Shown in pieces: positions 43,699 through 51,684 of a stretch of 64,000 bases of DNA. This DNA is from DATIYF01 sp035517775 (GTDB lineage: Bacteria; Acidobacteriota; Terriglobia; Terriglobales; Acidobacteriaceae), in the NCBI GenBank assembly GCA_035517775.1, contig DATIYF010000012.1:1-64000 (forward strand), given 5' to 3'. Position 1 is the first letter of the stretch. Every line of letters begins with the position of its first letter. The position numbers were made by a program, and so were the translations under genes. The notes beneath the pieces were generated by a model that worked only from the letters and a program-made list of their open reading frames with translations, had not been told where the DNA came from and searched no databases.

Positions 43699-44180
43699 AA
43701 TCTGCCGACGAACTCATCGCCAGCCACGGGGCGCCGGAAGAGTGGCTTCCCTTCCTGGAGCTTGCCTGCCGGGAAGTCTTTGAGATCATGCTGGGCTGCA
43801 AGCTGGAGCCGCTGCAGGCTCAGGAAGCGGTGCCACCCGAATTCACCGCCATGGTCGGTCTTGCGGGCCAGTTGTGCGGGGTTCTGACCCTGCGCTGCAG
43901 CGCACAATCCGCCACCTTAATGGCTTCTAAGATGCTTGGTGTGGATCCCAAGCAGGCCGATGAGCACATGTGGGACGCGCTGGGCGAGGTTTGCAACATG
44001 ATTGCCGGCAACTTCAAAAATAAGCTTACCGGCATGGCCGACCGCTGCATGCTTTCCGTGCCCACGGTGATCACCGGCGCGGACTACAGCTTCCACTCCC
44101 TGGCCGACGCCGGGCCGCTGGAGGTCACGTTCACTTTCGAAGGGTCCCCCATCGTAGTCGCCCTGGAGGTTCACTCCTAA
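43695..44180 (+). CDS. cheX: CheX-family CheY-P phosphatase
   Basis: A 161-residue protein of the CheC/CheX/FliY family. The catalytic ExxN pair is in ALGEVCNMIAGNFKNKL (about 97-113); other conserved parts are MLGVDPKQADEHMWD and VTFTFEGSPIVVALEV. One phosphatase motif is typical of CheX. Coupled to cheY by a four-base overlap, so it probably shortens CheY-P lifetime. Its last codons are copied twice after the stop (44186-44213). Confidence 0.9.
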   Translation: MKSADELIASHGAPEEWLPFLELACREVFEIMLGCKLEPLQAQEAVPPEFTAMVGLAGQLCGVLTLRCSAQSATLMASKMLGVDPKQADEHMWDALGEVCNMIAGNFKNKLTGMADRCMLSVPTVITGADYSFHSLADAGPLEVTFTFEGSPIVVALEVHS

Positions 44181-44213
44181 AAAAAGTTCATTCCTAAAGA
44201 AGTGCACTCCTAG
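44169..44213 (+). repeat. Triplicated cheX 3' end
   Basis: The last codons and stop, GTTCACTCCTAA, recur as GTTCATTCCTAA (44186-44197) and GTGCACTCCTAG (44202-44213), at periods of 17 and 16 bases, so each copy spells VHS-stop in its own phase. Confidence 0.7.
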
Positions 44214-44354
44214 AAATTAGACCGCGCTTTCGGCAAGCTTTGCCGGGCGAACCCGTCTTTAGCGGCAAAGGCTTCCAACCTGTGCCCGCACCTTTCTGCC
44301 TCTTGGCCTTGCCATTCTTCCTGTAAGCGCTTCAAAAGCCACGCTTGCCTCTCA

Positions 44355-44371
44355 CTGGCGCGCTACGTGCA
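44355..44371 (+). promoter_or_regulatory. Sigma-54 promoter for flgF
   Basis: TGGCGCG, four bases, GTGCA: two mismatches to TGGCACGN4TTGCA, with GG (44357-44358) and GC (44369-44370) spaced by ten. The predicted start near 44382 lies at the GGAGGG ribosome site and 11 bases before the GTG at 44393. The core (GCGCTAC) resembles that of the fliL promoter. Confidence 0.65.
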
Positions 44372-44392
44372 AAAGCCTGGGTGGAGGGCAGA

Positions 44393-45127
44393 GTGAACAG
44401 CGGATATTATGCGGCCTGCGCCGGGCTGATGGCGCAGACCCAGGCGCTCGACATCGTCGCCAACAATCTCGCTAACCTGGGCACCACCGCCTACCACGGC
44501 CAGCAGCCCACGTTTCGCTCGCTGCTCGCGGGCGCACCCGCCGCCGGCGCGAACCCGCTGAATTTTGCCATCAATGACTTCGACGTGCTCGGCGGCAGCC
44601 GCATCGATTCGAGCCCCGGCAATCTCGAGCGCACGGGAAATCCCCTCGACCTGGCCCTCGAAGGCAACGGCTACTTCGTGGTACAGACCGCGGCCGGCGT
44701 GCGCTACACGCGCAATGGCAGCTTTCAGGTTTCGACCAAAGGGCAATTGATTACCAGCACGGGAGACCCGGTCATGGGAGACCAGGGAGTGATCGTACTG
44801 CCCGCGGGGCCGGTCTCGATCAGCGCCGACGGCACCATTTCCAGCGCCGGGGCCACGGCCGGGAAGCTGCGCATCGTCGAGTTTGCCCCCGGCACTTCGC
44901 CGGTCGCGGAAGGAACGTCGTACTACTCGGCGCCGGCAAATTCTGTCCGCACCGCGGCCGGCGCTTACGTGCGCCAGGGAATGCTCGAAGCTTCCAACGT
45001 CAACCCGGTTGCCGCCACCGTCAGCCTGATCGTGGTGCAGCGCCAGGCCGACATGATGGAGCGCGCGCTTTCCGCTTACTACAACGAATTCAACCGCGTG
45101 GCCGCGCAGGATCTGCCCCGCGTCTAG
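44393..45127 (+). CDS. flgF: Flagellar rod protein FlgF
   Basis: A 244-residue rod protein starting at GTG 44393 after GGAGGG; an ATG at 44345 lies upstream of the predicted sigma-54 transcript and would add unconserved residues. Signatures: ALDIVANNLANLGTTAYHGQ, NPLDLALEGNGYFVVQTAAG, RYTRNGSFQV, and the C-terminal LEASNVNPVAATVSLIVVQR. FlgF and FlgG form the outer rod. Confidence 0.93.
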   Translation: MNSGYYAACAGLMAQTQALDIVANNLANLGTTAYHGQQPTFRSLLAGAPAAGANPLNFAINDFDVLGGSRIDSSPGNLERTGNPLDLALEGNGYFVVQTAAGVRYTRNGSFQVSTKGQLITSTGDPVMGDQGVIVLPAGPVSISADGTISSAGATAGKLRIVEFAPGTSPVAEGTSYYSAPANSVRTAAGAYVRQGMLEASNVNPVAATVSLIVVQRQADMMERALSAYYNEFNRVAAQDLPRV

Positions 45128-45140
45128 CCGGAGGAAGCGA

Positions 45141-45932
45141 ATGTTTCGAGCGCTCTACACTGCGGCCAGCGGCATGACGGCGCAGCAGCTGAACCTCGAT
45201 AATGTCGCCAACAATCTGGCCAACTCCTCAACCGCCGGCTTTCGCCGCCGCCGCCTGCAGTTTCAGGACCTGCTTTACCAGAATCTGGTCGCGCCCGGGG
45301 CCGCCGCCACCCAGCAGACCACGGTCGTAGCCGGCCTGCAGATTGGCTTGGGCACGCGCACCGCCGCCTCGGAGATCATTCAGCAGCAGGGAGACTTCAG
45401 CGCCACCGGCAATCCCCTCGATCTCACCATTCAGGGCGAGGGATTCTTTCAGGTGACGCTGCCCACGGGCGAGATCGGCTACACCCGCAGCGGCGCCTTT
45501 CATCTCGATCAGCAGGGCAACATCGTTACCTCCGATGGCAATCCCCTCGAGCCGGGCGTGACCATTCCCACCAACGCCACCTCCATCACCGTCGGAACTG
45601 ACGGCACGGTGAGCGTGGATACGCCCGGCCAGACCCAGTCGCAGCAGGTCGGTTCGATTCAGCTGGCGTTGTTTCCCAATCCCGGCGGGCTGAACAGCAT
45701 TGGGCAGAATCTGTTTCTCGCCACCACCGCTTCCGGGGACCCGATCGTCGGCACTCCCGGAGGCAGCGATGGTTTGGGCACCATTCAGCAGGGATATCTG
45801 GAGCAGTCCAATGTGGATGTGGTCGAGGAATTCATTCAGATGATTCTGGCCCAGCGCTCTTACGAAGCTAACTCGCGGGTGGTGCAGGCCGCCGACGAGA
45901 TGCTGCAGGAGCTCAATAATCTCTCGCACTGA
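45141..45932 (+). CDS. flgG: Flagellar distal rod protein FlgG
   Basis: A 263-residue protein with LDNVANNLANSSTAGFRRRR, NPLDLTIQGEGFFQVTLPTG, YTRSGAFHLDQQGNIVTSDG and the C-terminal LEQSNVDVVEEFIQMILAQR block. Length is standard. Ribosome site GGAGGAA, 13 bases after flgF. Confidence 0.97.
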   Translation: MFRALYTAASGMTAQQLNLDNVANNLANSSTAGFRRRRLQFQDLLYQNLVAPGAAATQQTTVVAGLQIGLGTRTAASEIIQQQGDFSATGNPLDLTIQGEGFFQVTLPTGEIGYTRSGAFHLDQQGNIVTSDGNPLEPGVTIPTNATSITVGTDGTVSVDTPGQTQSQQVGSIQLALFPNPGGLNSIGQNLFLATTASGDPIVGTPGGSDGLGTIQQGYLEQSNVDVVEEFIQMILAQRSYEANSRVVQAADEMLQELNNLSH

Positions 45933-45950
45933 TAAGCCGAAGGAGGCGTG

Positions 45951-46802
45951 GTGAAGTTCTGGATCGTTCTCGGCCTGATGCTGCTGTGGGCGGCGCTGTT
46001 CGCGCGCTCGGAGCAGAAGCTTTCTCTGCCGGAGGCGGCCACGGTGCCGGGTGCGGAACTTCGCCTCTGCGACCTGCTGCCCAAGGACGCACCGCCGCAG
46101 TTGAGGATGGCCGCGGCCGGCATCGCGCTGGGCGCTGCTCCGCAGCCCGGCAGCTTGCGAATTTTCACCCGGCAGCAACTGCTGGCCAGCCTTCCGGCAA
46201 GGATGTTGCAGGAACTCTCCATTCCAGCGCGGGTAGAAGTGGAGCGGCAAAGCTGGCCGATTTCGGGGAATGCCATCGGGCGTGCGGTGGACGAATTTCT
46301 TGCAGCTCGCGGCCAAGCATTCGCCCCGCTTGCCTACTCTTCCCTGAGCTGGCCGGGAAGGCCAGTGTCTCTTTCCGAGAATCCGGTGCTCGAAGTGATG
46401 GGAACCGCGCTTGATCCCCGGCGGCGCCTGGTTGAGTTTCGCCTGCGTTGCCAAAACCCCGCGGCCTGCGGCAGTTTCCTGGCCGAGATGCGCCTGCCCC
46501 AGGAGCAACCGCCCGCGCTGCCTGAGCCGCCGCGGTCTTTCTCGCGACCTTCCCCGCGATTGCTGGCCGTCGCGGAATACGCGCCCGCGCGGCTGAAAGC
46601 AGCCACCATCCGGCCGCCAGTCGAGCAGCCCGGTGATACTGCGACTCTGGTGCTCGAAAGTGGCGGCATTCGCATTTCGCTTCCCGCGGTTTGCCTGCAG
46701 AGCGGAGCGTTGGGCCAGACCATCCGGGTGCGGGCCGCCGGCGGCCACCACATGTTTTACGGCGAAGTCATGGGCGGCGGAGTGCTGCGCGCCAAGTTCT
46801 GA
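45951..46802 (+). CDS. flgA: P-ring assembly chaperone FlgA
   Basis: About 283 residues from GTG 45951 (AGGAGG is four bases upstream); GTG 45948 is in frame but too close. It has a signal peptide (WIVLGLMLLWAALFARS) and a C-terminal SAF-type domain (RLLAVAEYAPARLKAATIRP-like middle, then LPAVCLQSGALGQTIRVRAA). It aids FlgI assembly in the periplasm. It lies between flgG and flgH. Confidence 0.88.
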   Translation: MKFWIVLGLMLLWAALFARSEQKLSLPEAATVPGAELRLCDLLPKDAPPQLRMAAAGIALGAAPQPGSLRIFTRQQLLASLPARMLQELSIPARVEVERQSWPISGNAIGRAVDEFLAARGQAFAPLAYSSLSWPGRPVSLSENPVLEVMGTALDPRRRLVEFRLRCQNPAACGSFLAEMRLPQEQPPALPEPPRSFSRPSPRLLAVAEYAPARLKAATIRPPVEQPGDTATLVLESGGIRISLPAVCLQSGALGQTIRVRAAGGHHMFYGEVMGGGVLRAKF

Positions 46803-46834
46803 GACCTGCCTTTCGACTCGCTAGAAGGATGTTC

Positions 46835-47533
46835 ATGAGATACCGATTGCTGATCTTCGCTCTGGCGCTCGAATTCCTGCTGAGCGCATCGCTTGCGGCC
46901 AAGGACAAACAGAAGCACGTGCAGGGAGAAAGCCGCCAGCAATATGTCCAGCGCATGCAGCAGCAGGTCCCCGATCTCCGGCCGTCGAGTCCGGGCAGCC
47001 TGTGGACCGATAACGGCACGTTGGTGCACTTCTTCTCTGATTACAAGGCCGCCCGCGTCGGCGACCCGATCACGATCGTCGTCAATCAGAGCCTGAGCGC
47101 GCAGAGCGCCGGCAGCGTCTCTACCGCGCGCACCCTCAACGCCAGCTCCGGCATTACCGCGCTCGGCGGGCAGTTGAAGACCACCGGCGTGCAAAGCCTG
47201 TTCTCGCCCAATTCCTCGCAGACTCTGGCCGGCAAGTCGCAGGCGGCGACCACTTCCACCCTGCAAACCAGTTTGTCGGGCATCGTGGTCGCCGTTCTTC
47301 CTAGCGGAGTTCTGGTGGTCGAGGCTGAGCGTGAAATGACCATGAACAATGAAAGGCAGACCGTGCTGGTGCGCGGGCTGGTGCGCCCCGGGGACATCGC
47401 CCCCGACGGCAGCATCTCCTCCAATCTGGTGGCCAATCTCGAGCTTGAGCTGAAAGGCAAAGGCGTGCTGAGTGATGGCGTGCGTCCGCCCAATCCCCTG
47501 GTGCGCTGGATTCTGCGCATCGTCGGTTTCTAG
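46835..47533 (+). CDS. flgH: Flagellar L-ring protein FlgH
   Basis: ATG 46835 (MRYRLLIFALALEFLLSASL) is six bases after AGAAGG; an ATG at 46829 abuts that site. About 232 residues. Conserved: SLWTDNGTLVHFFSDYKAAR, VGDPITIVVNQ, VLPSGVLVVEAEREMTMNNE, LVRGLVRPGDIAPDGSISSN. FlgH is normally a lipoprotein, but the signal region has no Cys, so it would be released by signal peptidase I instead. Confidence 0.93.
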   Translation: MRYRLLIFALALEFLLSASLAAKDKQKHVQGESRQQYVQRMQQQVPDLRPSSPGSLWTDNGTLVHFFSDYKAARVGDPITIVVNQSLSAQSAGSVSTARTLNASSGITALGGQLKTTGVQSLFSPNSSQTLAGKSQAATTSTLQTSLSGIVVAVLPSGVLVVEAEREMTMNNERQTVLVRGLVRPGDIAPDGSISSNLVANLELELKGKGVLSDGVRPPNPLVRWILRIVGF

Positions 47534-47554
47534 TCGCGGGCTTAGGAGGATCGC

Positions 47555-48676
47555 TTGTTGCGCAAACTCGCTTTCTTCGCGGTGGCTCTGGTGCTGGTGC
47601 TGATTCCACTTTCCTCGGCGGCCGAGGACGTCACCCACAAGTCGCTGGTTCGCGATATCACGAGCATCGAAGGTGTGCGCGCCAATCCGCTGGTCGGCTA
47701 TGGCATGGTGGTGGGTCTCAAGGGCACCGGCGACCGCCAGCAGACCATCTTCACCACCCAGACCCTGGCCAATATGCTGCAGCGCATGGGCGTGCAGGTC
47801 ACCGCCAGCGCCATGATCGTGAAGAATGTGGCTTCGGTTTTTGTAACTGCCAGCCTGCCCCCGTTTGCCCGCCCGGGAACGCCCTTGGATGTCACTGTCT
47901 CTTCGACCGGCGATGCCAAAAGTCTCGAGGGCGGCCTGCTTCTGATCACGCCGCTCTATGGAGTGGATGGCCGCATCTATGCCGAGGCCCAGGGCGCGCT
48001 GGTGGTCGGCGGATACCGCGCCGGCACCGGAGGCAACGCCAAAGAAGTCAACCATCCCACCGTCGGGCGCATTCCCGGGGGAGGCCTGGTGGAGCGCGAT
48101 ACCGCGGTTGATCTGCAGAAATTGCCCCGGCTCGCGCTGCTGCTCAACGATCCCAATTTCAGCACCGCGGAAGCGGTGGCGGCGGCCATCAATCAGGATT
48201 TGGGCAAGGGTGCGGCCTCCGCCATTGACAGCCGCGAGGTTGATCTCGAAGCCGCCGCGTCAGGCATGAGTGATATTCCTGCTCTGCTGGCGCGGGTCGA
48301 AAACGTGAGCGTAGAAGTCCGCCGCCGGGCGCGCGTGGTGGTCAACGAACGCACTGGAACCATCGTGATGGGCAAAGACGTTCGTCTCGGCGCCGTCTCC
48401 ATTTTGCACGGCGCGCTTTCGATTGAGATCACCACCCAGCTCGCCGTCTCTCAGCCCGAACCGCTCTCCCAAGGCGGAGAGACCAAGACCGTTCCCGAAA
48501 CCACGGTGAGTACGGAAGAGGCGCCCGCCCACCGGGTCGAATTGACCGAGGGCGCAAGCGTCGAGGAACTGGTAAACGGCCTGCAAAAGATCGGCGCCAC
48601 CGCGCGCGATGTGATCGCGATTCTGCAGGCCATCAAAGCCGCCGGTGCCCTCGATGCCGACCTGGAGGTGATCTGA
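47555..48676 (+). CDS. flgI: Flagellar P-ring protein FlgI
   Basis: A 373-residue periplasmic protein from TTG 47555 after AGGAGG. Signal peptide about 1-22. Conserved: VRDITSIEGVRANPLVGYGM, VVGLKGTGD, TLANMLQRMGV, KNVASVFVTASLPPFARPGT and the C-terminal LVNGLQKIGATARDVIAILQ. Length is standard. Its stop overlaps the flgJ start. Confidence 0.96.
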   Translation: MLRKLAFFAVALVLVLIPLSSAAEDVTHKSLVRDITSIEGVRANPLVGYGMVVGLKGTGDRQQTIFTTQTLANMLQRMGVQVTASAMIVKNVASVFVTASLPPFARPGTPLDVTVSSTGDAKSLEGGLLLITPLYGVDGRIYAEAQGALVVGGYRAGTGGNAKEVNHPTVGRIPGGGLVERDTAVDLQKLPRLALLLNDPNFSTAEAVAAAINQDLGKGAASAIDSREVDLEAAASGMSDIPALLARVENVSVEVRRRARVVVNERTGTIVMGKDVRLGAVSILHGALSIEITTQLAVSQPEPLSQGGETKTVPETTVSTEEAPAHRVELTEGASVEELVNGLQKIGATARDVIAILQAIKAAGALDADLEVI

Positions 48677-49017
48677 TGAGCTCGCTCGCGCCTGTGTTCC
48701 AGGTTCCCACCCCGAGCCCTGGCAGGACCACGTCCCCGAAGCTCGCGGCCGCCGCCCGGCAATTCGAAGCTTTGCTGCTGGAAACTCTGCTGGGCCCGCT
48801 CGAACGCAGTTTTTCCGCCGTTCCGGGAGGCTCAAACCAAGCTGAATCAGAGACTTACCAATCCATGGGGGTGCAGGCGCTGGCCACCGGGCTGGCCGCC
48901 ACCGGAGGCCTGGGAATTGCCTCCATGATCGTACGTAACTATATGAAAAACCAGGGGATAGTTACCGGATCGTCGAGCGGTTCGGGGGCTAAAGTCTCTC
49001 CCAGTTTGCGCCGATAG
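48676..49017 (+). CDS. flgJ: Rod-binding protein FlgJ (no muramidase domain)
   Basis: A 113-residue protein with the rod-binding pattern AARQFEALLLETLLGPLERS and YQSMGVQALATGLAATGGLG. The C-terminal peptidoglycan hydrolase domain of enteric FlgJ is absent, as in many non-gamma lineages. The hydrolase that opens the wall is not in this window. Confidence 0.88.
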   Translation: MSSLAPVFQVPTPSPGRTTSPKLAAAARQFEALLLETLLGPLERSFSAVPGGSNQAESETYQSMGVQALATGLAATGGLGIASMIVRNYMKNQGIVTGSSSGSGAKVSPSLRR

Positions 49018-49073
49018 AATGAGACGATAGCGAGACCAAAGCCGGAAACACTAAGGTAGATGAAGTTGCGCAT

Positions 49074-49100
49074 TAGACATTCTTAACCGGCTGCCGATAG
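49074..49100 (+). promoter_or_regulatory. Sigma-28 (FliA) promoter for flgM
   Basis: TAGA (49074-49077), a 15-base spacer, GCCGATAG (49093-49100). Predicted start near 49107, which rules out a TTG at 49106 and supports the flgM ATG at 49133. Confidence 0.7.
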
Positions 49101-49132
49101 CTGAATTGCAAGCAACTTCGGGTGAGGTGAGT

Positions 49133-49435
49133 ATGCAGGTAAATTTAAATCCCAGGAGCCCCGAAGCCCAGGATGTGGGGCAGGCGGCGCAGACTGCGGC
49201 GCGGGCCAGCGCGGCCGCCGGCAGTGGAACCAGCGTGGCCGAGGATAAGGCGCAACTTTCGAGCGACCAGGCGCGGGTGCAATCGCTGGCGGCGCAGGTG
49301 AATAACGCGCCGGAGATTCGGCAGGAAAAAGTCGAGGCCCTGCGCCGGGTCATCCGCGAGGGCAGCTACCAGGTAACGCCGGAACAAACCGCCGAGGCCA
49401 TGCTCTCCGATATGCAGGTGCGGCAAGCAGCCTGA
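49133..49435 (+). CDS. flgM: Anti-sigma-28 factor FlgM
   Basis: A 100-residue protein from ATG 49133 (MQVNLNPRSPEAQDVGQAAQ). The C-terminal half (VQSLAAQVNNAPEIRQEKVE, ALRRVIREGSYQVTPEQTAE) matches FlgM, which binds FliA until the hook is complete and is then exported. Its own sigma-28 promoter gives negative feedback. The N terminus is disordered, as expected for an exported inhibitor. Confidence 0.9.
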   Translation: MQVNLNPRSPEAQDVGQAAQTAARASAAAGSGTSVAEDKAQLSSDQARVQSLAAQVNNAPEIRQEKVEALRRVIREGSYQVTPEQTAEAMLSDMQVRQAA

Positions 49436-49512
49436 TGTCGGGGCGAGGCTTGAAGCAGGCGCCAGCTGCGGAGCGGGCGGGTTGCGTGCGCAGGGCGGCT
49501 TAAAAGGGGATT

Positions 49513-49704
49513 ATGGCAGATATGATTTCTGACCGGCTGGCGGCGGCCTCGCGAGTCTCCGAGGCGCTGTCGCAGCAGTCTCCGCAGGAGAAAGGCGGCC
49601 GCCGGCGTCGCCGGCCGCAGCCCCCCGCGGCGGAACCGGAGGCTGATCTTGAGACCCCTGACGATACCGGCGAGCCCCCTCACAAAGTGGACAGCCTGGC
49701 CTGA
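49513..49704 (+). CDS. Small hypothetical protein between flgM and flgN
   Basis: A 63-residue reading frame from ATG 49513 with AAAAGGGGA upstream. A helical N terminus (ADMISDRLAAASRVSEALSQ) is followed by a basic patch (GGRRRRRPQ) and an acidic Pro-rich tail. It lies between flgM and flgN in the same direction. I know no family; it could be a small flagellar accessory protein or not expressed. Confidence 0.45.
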   Translation: MADMISDRLAAASRVSEALSQQSPQEKGGRRRRRPQPPAAEPEADLETPDDTGEPPHKVDSLA

Positions 49705-49876
49705 AGTTCAATTTTGCTTCCTCGGCGGCTCGAAGAAATTCCCGCGGTCGCTGTCCCGGCCGGCAGTGCGCGCTGCTTGCTAACAGCAGAGATGGCGCTG
49801 CGGCGAATGGGTCCGCGCCAATGGAAAAGCAGCATGAACCCGCAGGAATGGGAAAAGCAGGAACGGAAAAGCAGTG

Positions 49877-50305
49877 ATGGAACCGCATTTCACCAAACCG
49901 CAGTGCGCGGCTTCTTTTAGCTTCAGCTTTCTGAAGGAGCAGTTGCGCCTGCTGCAGGAACTGGCCGAAGCCCTGGAGAGCGCGCCGCAGGCGGTTGTGG
50001 CCTCTGACCTTCGTCGCCTCGAACTGCAAACCAGCCGTCAGCGCGCTATTACTGAAGACCTCCGCGTATTGTGGAACGTGCCGGCAGCCTCTTCTTCCGC
50101 TACAGACTCGCCCGCGCAGCGCCGCGCTGTGATCCGGCAGATTGCCGCAAGCTCTCTGCGGGCTCAGCAAGCTGCAAGGCTCTATGCCGCGCTGTTGCGC
50201 CGCGCGCAACGCACCAACCACATTTTTCTGCGGCTGCTGGCCAGTTCGGCGGCCACCTACGAGCCTCCGCGAGCTGCCATGCCGGCGCCCCCAGGCAGGG
50301 TGTAG
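49877..50305 (+). CDS. flgN: FlgN-like export chaperone
   Basis: A 142-residue helical protein from ATG 49877; a GTG at 49874 is adjacent. The N-terminal helix LKEQLRLLQELAEALESAPQ and the overall three-helix pattern fit FlgN, the chaperone for hook-junction proteins FlgK and FlgL, which are encoded next. Sequence similarity is weak, so position carries much of the call. Upstream DNA has three ggaaaagcag units (about 49824-49874). Confidence 0.72.
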   Translation: MEPHFTKPQCAASFSFSFLKEQLRLLQELAEALESAPQAVVASDLRRLELQTSRQRAITEDLRVLWNVPAASSSATDSPAQRRAVIRQIAASSLRAQQAARLYAALLRRAQRTNHIFLRLLASSAATYEPPRAAMPAPPGRV

Positions 50306-50307
50306 CC

Positions 50308-51684
50308 ATGTCAAGCCTGATCGGCACCCTCTCCATTTCACTTACCGCGCTCGCCGCCGAGCAGGGCGCGCTGGAAGCGACGGCCAACAACGTCGCCAAC
50401 GTCAATACTCCGGGCTACTCGCGCCTGGTTCCCGTGCTGGTAGAAACCCCTCCGGCGGTGGTGAACTCGCTTACCCTGGGCACCGGCGTGAGCCTGGCCC
50501 GGCTGCAGAGCGTGCGCGATCCCATCCTGCAATTGCGCATTCAGGAAGAGACCCAGCAGCAGGGGCAGCTCAACGCCTTCGTGACCGGTATGCAGCAGGC
50601 CCAGGTAATGTTCAACAGCTCCAGCGGCGGCGATATCGGGACCCAGCTTTCCAACTTCTTCAGCAGTTTGAGCCAGCTTTCCACCAACCCCACCGACCTG
50701 GCCACCCGGCAGACGGTTTTGACGGCCGCGGGTAACCTGGCCAACAGCTTTAACAACACCGCCAACACTCTGACCACGCAACGCGCCAATGTGGATTTAG
50801 AAGTAGTCCAGGCAGTGCAGCAGATCAACACCCTGACCACGCAGATTGCCCAGGTGAATACGCAGATCAACGCGCTGCAAAACGTCGGCCGTGACGCCAG
50901 CGCGTTCATTGATCAGCGCGACGTGCTCGTCGGCCAGCTTTCCAGCCTGATTGACGTGCAGCAGATCAAAAGCGACTCCAGCATCAGCCTCACCACCTCC
51001 AGTGGTACGGCGCTGGTGGCCGATCAGCAGGCCTTCACGCTGACTACGCAGCAGGACGCGAGCGGGGTGCAGCACATCTTTGCCCAGGGCCAGGACATCA
51101 CCAGCCAGCTGAGTTCGGGCCAGCTGGGCGGCCTGATTCAGGTGCGCGACCAGAAAATTCCCGCCCTGCTTACCAGCCTGGACACGCTGGCCGCCGGGCT
51201 GGCCAATGCCTTCAACACTGCCAACCAGGCGGGCTTCGACCTGAACGGCAACCCGGGCGGAAACCTTTTCACACCGCCGCCGGCTTCGGGACAAGGCGCG
51301 GCCTCGAGCATGGCCGTGGCCATCACCGATCCTTCGCTTATCGCTGCCAGCTCCGATGGCACACCGGGCAGCAACGGCAACGTCTCGGCTCTTCTGGCGG
51401 TGCACGATCAGCCCCTGATCGCGGGGCAGACGCCCACCGACTACTACGCCAACCTGGTTTTCGGCGTGGGCAGCGATGTCTCCAACGGCTCCGCCGAACT
51501 GAGCGCGTCGCAACTCATTCTGCAACAGCTGCAAGACCAGCGGGCCAGCATTTCGGGAGTCTCGCTCGATGAAGAAGCCGCCAATCTCATTCAGTATCAG
51601 CGCGCCTACGAAGCGGCGGCGCGCGTGGTAGACACCGCCAGCCAGATGTTTGCCACGCTGATCAATATGGGGGTCACGCCATGA
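50308..51684 (+). CDS. flgK: Hook-filament junction protein FlgK (HAP1)
   Basis: A 458-residue protein from ATG 50308. N-terminal signature ATANNVANVNTPGYSRLVPV (about 25-44); C-terminal SLDEEAANLIQYQRAYEAAA. A frame open further upstream overlaps flgN and is not used. The middle is short of extra domains. It joins hook to filament with FlgL. Its stop overlaps the flgL ATG. Confidence 0.95.
   Translation: MSSLIGTLSISLTALAAEQGALEATANNVANVNTPGYSRLVPVLVETPPAVVNSLTLGTGVSLARLQSVRDPILQLRIQEETQQQGQLNAFVTGMQQAQVMFNSSSGGDIGTQLSNFFSSLSQLSTNPTDLATRQTVLTAAGNLANSFNNTANTLTTQRANVDLEVVQAVQQINTLTTQIAQVNTQINALQNVGRDASAFIDQRDVLVGQLSSLIDVQQIKSDSSISLTTSSGTALVADQQAFTLTTQQDASGVQHIFAQGQDITSQLSSGQLGGLIQVRDQKIPALLTSLDTLAAGLANAFNTANQAGFDLNGNPGGNLFTPPPASGQGAASSMAVAITDPSLIAASSDGTPGSNGNVSALLAVHDQPLIAGQTPTDYYANLVFGVGSDVSNGSAELSASQLILQQLQDQRASISGVSLDEEAANLIQYQRAYEAAARVVDTASQMFATLINMGVTP

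Noticed and set aside
44221..44250. cggcaa-gct-ttgccg hairpin as a terminator after cheX
   Set aside because: The stem is only six base pairs and no T-run follows.
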